Origin: Thiotrichaceae bacterium
Lineage (GTDB): Bacteria > Pseudomonadota > Gammaproteobacteria > Thiotrichales > Thiotrichaceae
Reading direction: 5' to 3'
NCBI GenBank assembly: GCA_027008665.1
Contig: JALVEA010000234.1
Span: forward strand, 1 to 10,500
Length of the DNA: 10,500 nt
Shown here: positions 6,407 through 10,500 of the stretch, piece by piece
Layout of the letters: each line of letters opens with the position of its first letter
How positions within the stretch are numbered: the first letter of the stretch is position 1
The notes under the pieces: generated by a model
What the model saw: only the letters and a program-made list of their open reading frames with translations
Told to the model about the DNA's origin: nothing
The model's database searches: none
Program-made: the position numbers and the translations under genes

Positions 6407-7078
6407 TTAGAACTTCTTATCAGATGCAGATGTTCCCCCTAAAGCAAAGGAATTATGTGGATAAGCGTTTGAGCCTAAATTAAAGGGGTTATCTTGGGAA
6501 GCACTTGAACTAACCTCTTGCTTATCAATACTACGTTGGAGTTTACGATACAAAAACCAATCAATACTAAAAAAACGCCCTGCTCCCATAAAAAACAAAG
6601 ACAATACCATCAAAAAATACATAACCCGAACCGTCAAATGATCTATTGTTACATCGGTATTATAAGCATGAGTCATCAACAGATTCTCACCTGCCGTCAC
6701 AACGTTCTCATCACCAAGTGCTAATAAAATAGTAAACCCTATCAAGGCTAATAAAGGTAATGAAATCCAACGTACAGCAAAACCAATCACCAACAAAAAA
6801 GCACCAATAACTTCAATACCACCGATCACACCATTCATTATTTCAGGAACTGGCATAGGTGTTGCACTCAACACCTTAACACTTGCATCATAGGTTGCTG
6901 AATCAAACCAAGTTACGGGAAAAAGCCAATTAATATCAGGTTCTACAAACAATCCTAGCTTCTTACTACCAGAGAACCATAACATAGGTGCTAAAAATAA
7001 ACGAAGTAAAAGAGAAGGCAGGAAATCAAGCCCTCTTAGCCATCCAAAACTAAAAAAGCCTAGTAAAAATTTGGTCAT
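6407..7078 (-). CDS. DoxX-family inner-membrane protein
   Basis: This 223-residue protein has about four hydrophobic helices: 18-35 (LPSLLLRLFLAPMLWFSG), 84-101 (VIGGIEVIGAFLLVIGFA), 104-121 (WISLPLLALIGFTILLAL) and 150-168. The first helix with the GSKKLG turn, and the GGIEVIGAFLLVIG helix, are characteristic of the DoxX/SURF4-like family (COG2259). Members have been linked to quinone or thiosulfate oxidation, redox stress and membrane homeostasis, but most are uncharacterised, so no substrate is proposed. A loop of about 40 residues after helix 1 (WLFPVTWFDS) and an Asn/Ser-rich C-terminal tail (about 188-223) are extra. The start ATG 7078 has GGAG about 10 nt upstream. A terminator-like hairpin stands immediately upstream. 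Confidence 0.82.
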   Translation of the reverse strand: MTKFLLGFFSFGWLRGLDFLPSLLLRLFLAPMLWFSGSKKLGLFVEPDINWLFPVTWFDSATYDASVKVLSATPMPVPEIMNGVIGGIEVIGAFLLVIGFAVRWISLPLLALIGFTILLALGDENVVTAGENLLMTHAYNTDVTIDHLTVRVMYFLMVLSLFFMGAGRFFSIDWFLYRKLQRSIDKQEVSSSASQDNPFNLGSNAYPHNSFALGGTSASDKKF

Positions 7079-7097
7079 TAGGGGGAGTCTCCATGAT

Positions 7098-7156
7098 AAA
7101 AGGCATCTCTATTAATTAGGTATTGCCCAAAAGAATACCTAATTAATAGAGATGCC
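7098..7156 (-). terminator. Perfect 23-bp hairpin with U-tract in the doxX leader
   Basis: Positions 7102-7124 and 7134-7156 are exact reverse complements (23 bp) around a 9-nt loop. Read leftward, the stem closes with GATGCC and is followed by UUUU (7101-7098), as in an intrinsic terminator. Its base is only 23 nt from the doxX start codon and about 10 nt from the Shine-Dalgarno sequence. It could end transcripts from the DUF1127 gene (stop at 7332) or act as an attenuator of doxX. There is no room for a promoter between it and doxX. Confidence 0.65.
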
Positions 7157-7305
7157 CTGAATATAATCTCCTCTTATTTGACTGTTTTCTCATAGGTTTT
7201 GCAAGTGCATTTACCTTTATTAAGCAACCATTCATCTATTTGCTTGTAATTTACTCTACTTAGGAAACTGCAAATAAACACTTAACTTCTATCTGAGTCC
7301 GCATT

Positions 7306-7334
7306 AACCTTAATCACCGATTAAGGTTATTTTA
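7306..7334 (+). terminator. 10-bp triloop hairpin after the DUF1127 gene
   Basis: AACCTTAATC (7306-7315) pairs perfectly with GATTAAGGTT (7319-7328) around the loop ACC. Read rightward it is followed by ATTTTA, so the U-tract favours the plus strand, while the neighbouring DUF1127 gene is read leftward and ends 3 nt away. For the leftward transcript it would be a 3'-end hairpin without U-tract. Direction of action is uncertain. Confidence 0.45.
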
Positions 7335-7613
7335 TCTCCAAAATGGTTTCGCCATTTCTTTTGCAACCATTTCCTTAGTTAAACCCAGATCATCCAATAA
7401 ATGCTGATCTAATTCGGCAAGATCTCTTCTTTGACGTGAACGTTGCATCCAAAGATTAAGCGTATTAAACCATTGAGAATTAGAAAGCGACGCTGGCGTT
7501 ATTTTTTTATTACGATTTTTATCTTTTTTTGAATTTAAAATAGGCTCATCACACGTACTTATAGTTTGAGGATATTCCTTTACAAAATTTTCTACTGTAT
7601 TGACATAAGACAT
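7332..7613 (-). CDS. DUF1127 small basic protein
   Basis: This encodes 93 residues. The C-terminal half (about 47-93) is a DUF1127 domain: W-x-R-SRQRRDLAELDQHLLDDLGL, then the invariant-looking ending KPFWR. The N-terminal half is a polar, Lys/Asn-rich extension with no recognised domain, longer than in the minimal DUF1127 proteins of about 45-70 residues. The start ATG 7613 is preceded by GAGGAG about 9 nt upstream, a strong ribosome binding site. DUF1127 proteins are often Arg-rich, and some alphaproteobacterial members bind RNA and affect RNA turnover and phosphate or stress responses; that function is not shown for this one. The gene is divergent from a LysR regulator, a plausible controller. 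No membrane helix or signal peptide is seen. Confidence 0.88.
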   Translation of the reverse strand: MSYVNTVENFVKEYPQTISTCDEPILNSKKDKNRNKKITPASLSNSQWFNTLNLWMQRSRQRRDLAELDQHLLDDLGLTKEMVAKEMAKPFWR

Positions 7614-7733
7614 AACACCTAGCTCCTCTTGAATTTAATAATATTTTTCTTACAACACTATTAAACCTTCAAAAAAGAAAAGTATCTAATCGTTTAATCA
7701 GAAGACTACTATCAGAAATTCCGATTATTGTTT

Positions 7734-7750
7734 TGCCTTCATAATAGGCA
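7734..7750. promoter_or_regulatory. Candidate regulator-binding dyad TGCCT-N7-AGGCA
   Basis: TGCCT (7734-7738) and AGGCA (7746-7750) form a perfect 5-bp dyad with a 7-bp spacer, roughly midway between DUF1127 and the divergent LysR-type gene. LysR regulators usually bind near their own promoter and control the divergent gene. The site does not contain the classic T-N11-A core at its centre, so assignment to this regulator is by position only. Confidence 0.4.
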
Positions 7751-7821
7751 TAGTTATTATTTGGAACATTTTTAATTTAAGGAACATGGATAAAAAAAGA
7801 CTGTACTGCCAATAGTCGAGA

Positions 7822-7870
7822 GGAAGTGTATATTTTACTAAAATACCCATCATGGTAGCGTTACACTTCT
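7822..7870 (+). repeat. Nested stem structure upstream of the LysR-type gene
   Basis: GAAGTGTA (7823-7830) pairs with TACACTTC (7862-7869), and a G-U pair extends the stem outward. Just inside lies a perfect hairpin TATTTT-ACT-AAAATA (7831-7845), then a small CCAT/ATGG pairing. The whole would be a compact branched fold of about 50 nt, ending about 49 nt before the start codon. No known riboswitch family was recognised. Confidence 0.4.
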
Positions 7871-7918
7871 TGTCAAACTCAATCCTTAGCTTTTAAAACA
7901 AAAAACGGATACTCTATC

Positions 7919-8830
7919 ATGGAACTCTACCAACTACGTACTTTTGTGACTGTTGCTGATGTCGGTAATCTTACCCATGCTGCTGAACGATTATTCACTA
8001 GTCAGCCTGCGATTAGCGCACATATAAAAGCCTTGGAACGCGAACTCAATGTGAAACTATTTGACCGCACTTCAAAAGGTATGCGCCTAACGGCACATGG
8101 AAAAATTTTAATTGAAAAAGCACATCAAATCTTAAATGCAACTAATGAACTGCGTATTGAAGCCAGTACCTTATCAGGGGAACTTGCAGGTGTTATAAAA
8201 ATTGGCTTAAACACCAATGCTGAGTTTCTACAACTTCCTGTATTACACCAACAACTCCTCGCAAAATCTTCCCGACTAAAGATTCAATTAGCTGAAGATA
8301 TCTCGATTGAATTACTGCATGAGATTCGCAGAGGCTCACTTGATGGTAGCTTTTATTTTGGCGATAATCCTTTAAAAGAAGTTGCGAGCATTTCATTAAC
8401 AGAAACAACCATTGTTGTCGCCGCTGCCAACAAATGGAGACAAGATATTATTAATGCAAGCCCTGCTGATCTTGCAAAACTCCCTTGGATTTACCCCGTT
8501 CCTTTTTGCCCCTATCATAAATTTGTTAATCATTTATTTAAACGGCTTGATGAAAAGCCAGAACGAATTGCTGATGCCTCTTCAGAACGCTCAATGAATG
8601 TTTTACTTCGTTCTGGTGTAGGATTAGCATTAATTCGTCACGATGAAGCCCAACCACTAGTTCAACAAGGCTTAATAAGCATTTGGCAAGGGCAATCTTT
8701 CACTTTACCACTCAATTTCGCCTATCTAAAAAACAGACAACACGACCCTTTAATACAAGCACTTCTGCAAAGTGTTAGTGCCTCTTTTTCTAACTCACCC
8801 AAAGACCCAATTGATAGCATAACCACCTAA
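7919..8830 (+). CDS. LysR-family transcriptional regulator
   Basis: This encodes 303 residues, the usual LysR length. Residues 1-60 form the winged helix-turn-helix: MELYQLRTFVTVADVGNLTHAA, then TSQPAISAHIKALERELNVKLFDRT, which contains the family's recognition-helix pattern. A linker helix (about 62-88) leads to the effector-binding domain (about 92-295) with IKIGLNTNAEFLQLP, GSFYFGDN and SGVGLALIRHDEA. The ligand cannot be told from sequence. The start ATG 7919 has CGGA about 8-10 nt upstream, a modest site. It is divergent from the DUF1127 gene, and such neighbours are classical LysR targets, often with autorepression. A hairpin terminator lies about 60 nt after the stop. Family certain, target unknown. 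Confidence 0.93.
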   Translation: MELYQLRTFVTVADVGNLTHAAERLFTSQPAISAHIKALERELNVKLFDRTSKGMRLTAHGKILIEKAHQILNATNELRIEASTLSGELAGVIKIGLNTNAEFLQLPVLHQQLLAKSSRLKIQLAEDISIELLHEIRRGSLDGSFYFGDNPLKEVASISLTETTIVVAAANKWRQDIINASPADLAKLPWIYPVPFCPYHKFVNHLFKRLDEKPERIADASSERSMNVLLRSGVGLALIRHDEAQPLVQQGLISIWQGQSFTLPLNFAYLKNRQHDPLIQALLQSVSASFSNSPKDPIDSITT

Positions 8831-8892
8831 AAGCAAAAGATCACAAATCATTTTATTAGGATAGAAAATAGGTAGCAAAATAAGAGAGGTAT

Positions 8893-8926
8893 AAAAAAAG
8901 CCTACATTGAAATAATGTAAGCTTTT
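8893..8926 (-). terminator. Intrinsic terminator of the rpoD-tRNA transcript, possibly bidirectional
   Basis: AAAAGC (8896-8901) plus TACATT (8903-8908) pair with AATGTA (8914-8919) plus GCTTTT (8921-8926), with one C/A mismatch and loop GAAAT. Read leftward the stem is followed by a seven-base U-tract (8899-8893), so it should end transcription from the tRNA and rpoD side about 20 nt after the tRNA. Read rightward it has four U's and may also serve the LysR-type gene. Confidence 0.8.
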
Positions 8927-8943
8927 GATATTAAAAATACAAA

Positions 8944-9020
8944 TGGTGGGCCTGGAAGGACTCGAACCTTCGACCAATAGATTATGAGTCTACTGCTCTA
9001 ACCAACTGAGCTACAGGCCC
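8944..9020 (-). tRNA. ileX: tRNA-Ile2(CAU), lysidine-type isoleucine tRNA
   Basis: This 77-nt cloverleaf has the acceptor GGGCCTG/CAGGCCC, D arm GCTC/GAGC, anticodon arm GTAGA-CTCATAA-TCTAT, T arm GAAGG-TTCGAGT-CCTTC, discriminator A and an encoded CCA. The anticodon CAU could mean Met or Ile2. C4-G69 and C5-G68, together with C11-G24 and U12-A23, are pairs known to be used by the lysidine synthetase TilS. The GACTCATAATC anticodon arm followed by TTGGTC also matches E. coli ileX and not elongator tRNA-Met, which has U4-A69 and A5-U68. It would therefore read AUA codons. It lies 57 nt after the rpoD stop on the same strand, the gene order I know from Pseudomonas. Confidence 0.88.
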
Positions 9021-9077
9021 CGATTTTTTAGGTGGCCAATTATATAATAATAAAACCACTTAGGGTATCAATAAAAA

Positions 9078-10500
9078 TCATCTTGAAGCGGTTGGTTCAT
9101 TACTTGCTTCTAAGAAGCTACGTAGCATATCCGACCTGCTGGGATGACGCAACTTTCTTAATGCTTTTGCTTCAATTTGTCGAATACGTTCGCGGGTAAC
9201 ATCAAATTGTTTACCAACTTCCTCTAGTGTATGGTCTGTATTCATATCAATTCCAAAACGCATTCGCAGTACTTTTGCTTCTCTTGGGGTTAAGCTACCA
9301 AGTACATCACGCGTTGTACCACCTAGGCTTGATGAGGTTGCAGAATCCATTGGTGATTGTACATTGTCATCTTGAATAAAATCACCAAGGCTTGAGTCTT
9401 CATCATCTCCAATTGGGGTTGCCATTGAAATGGGTTCTTTCGCTATTTTCATTACTTTGCGAACTTTGTCTTCGGGCATTTCCATTGCAATTGCCAGCTC
9501 TTCTGGTGTTCCTTCTCGTCCTTTTTCTTGTAATAGTTTACGTGATACACGATTGAGTTTATTGATAGTTTCAATCATATGGACGGGGATACGAATGGTA
9601 CGTGCTTGATCAGCTATAGAACGAGTGATTGCTTGACGTATCCACCATGTCGCATAGGTTGAAAATTTATAACCACGGCGGTATTCAAATTTATCAACCG
9701 CTTTCATTAAGCCAATATTTCCTTCTTGAATGAGATCAAGGAATTGTAAACCACGGTTGGTATATTTTTTTGCTATAGAAATAACTAAACGTAAATTAGC
9801 TTCTACCATTTCCTTTTTAGCACGACGTGCTTTTGCTTCACCAACAGAGACAGAACGGTTAATCTCTTTTATCTGTGTAATAGAAAGCTGAGTTTCTTCT
9901 TCTATTTTAATCAGTTGTTTTTGCAAAAATATAATATCTTCTCTAAATATTTCGAGCTTATCTTTATATTTTGGGAACTTGATAATGACACTATCGAGCC
10001 AGTCTATATTGGTTTCATTCTGAGGGAAGCTTTTAATAAAATCAATACGTTTCATTTCAGCTTTATCAATGCACATACGCATGATTTGGCGCTCTAATCC
10101 TCGAATGCGCGTTATAATATCTTTAAGTTGATGCCCTAAGCGATCAATCACTGGTTGAGTGTATTTAAACTCCATCAGTTTTCTTGCTTGAGCGACACGC
10201 GTTGCCTTGTATAACTCTTCATTTTTTTCATTACAGGCTTTGCAGGCGGCCTCGTAAAGACTTCTTAACTCAGCAAATTTTTTCTTGGCTATTTCTGGAT
10301 CAGGACCTAAATCTTCTAGTTCTTCTTCCACATCGTCTTTATTAGCTTCTGCTTCTTTTTTCTTCTCCTCTTTTTTCTTCTCTTCCTCTTTCTTTTTATC
10401 TTCTGCTTTTACAGGAGTGGCAGGCTCAGGAATGATATGACGTTCTGCGTCGGGGTCAATAAAATCACTAATAATGTCGGTTAAACGCCCACCCGTTTCG
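9078..10500 (-). CDS. rpoD: RNA polymerase sigma factor RpoD (sigma-70), 5' end cut by window edge
   Basis: This is the primary sigma factor, which directs RNA polymerase to housekeeping promoters. The frame is open from the window edge (first full codon 10499-10497, beginning ETGGRLTDIISDFIDPD) to TGA at 9080-9078, about 473 codons, so regions 1.1 and 1.2 are mostly missing. The Met codon at 10331 is internal. In order are a Lys/Glu-rich linker (about 10410-10325), the non-conserved helical region, region 2 (about 9810-9555, with NLRLVISIAKKY, DLIQEGNIGLMKAV and the promoter-reading YATWWIRQAITRSIADQAR), region 3 (with EPISMATPIGDDEDSSLGDF), and region 4 (LTPREAKVLRMRFGID, then the -35-binding helix VTRERIRQIEAKALRKLR). 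All key residues of regions 2.4 and 4.2 look intact. tRNA-Ile2 follows downstream. Confidence 0.97.
   Translation of the reverse strand, partial: ETGGRLTDIISDFIDPDAERHIIPEPATPVKAEDKKKEEEKKKEEKKKEAEANKDDVEEELEDLGPDPEIAKKKFAELRSLYEAACKACNEKNEELYKATRVAQARKLMEFKYTQPVIDRLGHQLKDIITRIRGLERQIMRMCIDKAEMKRIDFIKSFPQNETNIDWLDSVIIKFPKYKDKLEIFREDIIFLQKQLIKIEEETQLSITQIKEINRSVSVGEAKARRAKKEMVEANLRLVISIAKKYTNRGLQFLDLIQEGNIGLMKAVDKFEYRRGYKFSTYATWWIRQAITRSIADQARTIRIPVHMIETINKLNRVSRKLLQEKGREGTPEELAIAMEMPEDKVRKVMKIAKEPISMATPIGDDEDSSLGDFIQDDNVQSPMDSATSSSLGGTTRDVLGSLTPREAKVLRMRFGIDMNTDHTLEEVGKQFDVTRERIRQIEAKALRKLRHPSRSDMLRSFLEASNEPTASR

Larger units (their letters stand above)
7614..7918. other. Divergent regulatory region between DUF1127 and lysR-type genes
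   Basis: This 305-bp region has no gene. It holds the TGCCT/AGGCA dyad (7734-7750), a direct repeat GGAACAT (7763-7769 and 7781-7787, 18 bp apart) and a nested stem structure (7822-7870). A possible lysR-side promoter is TTGTCA (7870-7875) with TTAAAA (7893-7898), 17 bp apart; the -10 is weak. No convincing DUF1127 promoter was found. Confidence 0.5.

Noticed and set aside
8795..8977. Leftward open frame running out of the tRNA into the end of the LysR-type gene
   Set aside because: Its start lies within the tRNA and it reads across the terminator; it is not a plausible gene.
9021..9077. Imperfect stem between the rpoD stop and the tRNA (TAAGTGG with CCACCTA)
   Set aside because: It is seven base pairs with a mismatch and no U-tract. 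The tRNA downstream probably shares the transcript, so a terminator is not supported.

Overview
The window is an AT-rich chromosomal segment (roughly 36-38% GC by eye) from a gammaproteobacterium. The order rpoD followed by a CAU-anticodon tRNA is the one I know from Pseudomonas. A FimV-type polar hub protein, a DoxX protein and a DUF1127 protein also fit Pseudomonadales. The low GC suggests a low-GC lineage such as Entomomonas or a relative; that assignment is a guess from general knowledge.

Left edge (1-572): a partial leftward gene for a one-TM coiled-coil protein, then a divergent intergenic region with nested inverted repeats.

Central block (573-6177): five closely packed rightward genes, then a FimV-like gene. 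The order is a protein with a FimV-type TPR tail, a protein with a degenerate response-regulator receiver domain, a COG2229/MglA-type small GTPase, a roadblock/LC7 protein with an N-terminal winged-helix-like extension, and a stand-alone MglB-like roadblock protein. GTPase plus roadblock is the minimal polarity-switch pair known from Myxococcus (MglA/MglB), and FimV/HubP is a polar landmark of type IV pili and flagella. My reading is a GTPase polarity or surface-motility module coupled to a FimV-like envelope protein. This is the most interesting system in the window, and its function is inferred.

Middle (6178-7078): an almost fully palindromic 158-bp MITE-like element follows fimV, then a second hairpin, then a leftward DoxX-family membrane protein gene. 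A perfect 23-bp stem with a short U-tract lies only 23 nt before the doxX start codon, where it looks like a conditional terminator.

Right (7157-8926): a leftward DUF1127 gene and a divergent LysR regulator share a 305-bp region containing a TGCCT-N7-AGGCA dyad. A terminator hairpin follows.

Right edge (8944-10500): a tRNA whose acceptor stem marks it as tRNA-Ile2(CAU) rather than tRNA-Met, downstream of a partial leftward rpoD with an unusual Lys/Glu-rich linker. No CRISPR array, prophage gene or transposase gene was seen.
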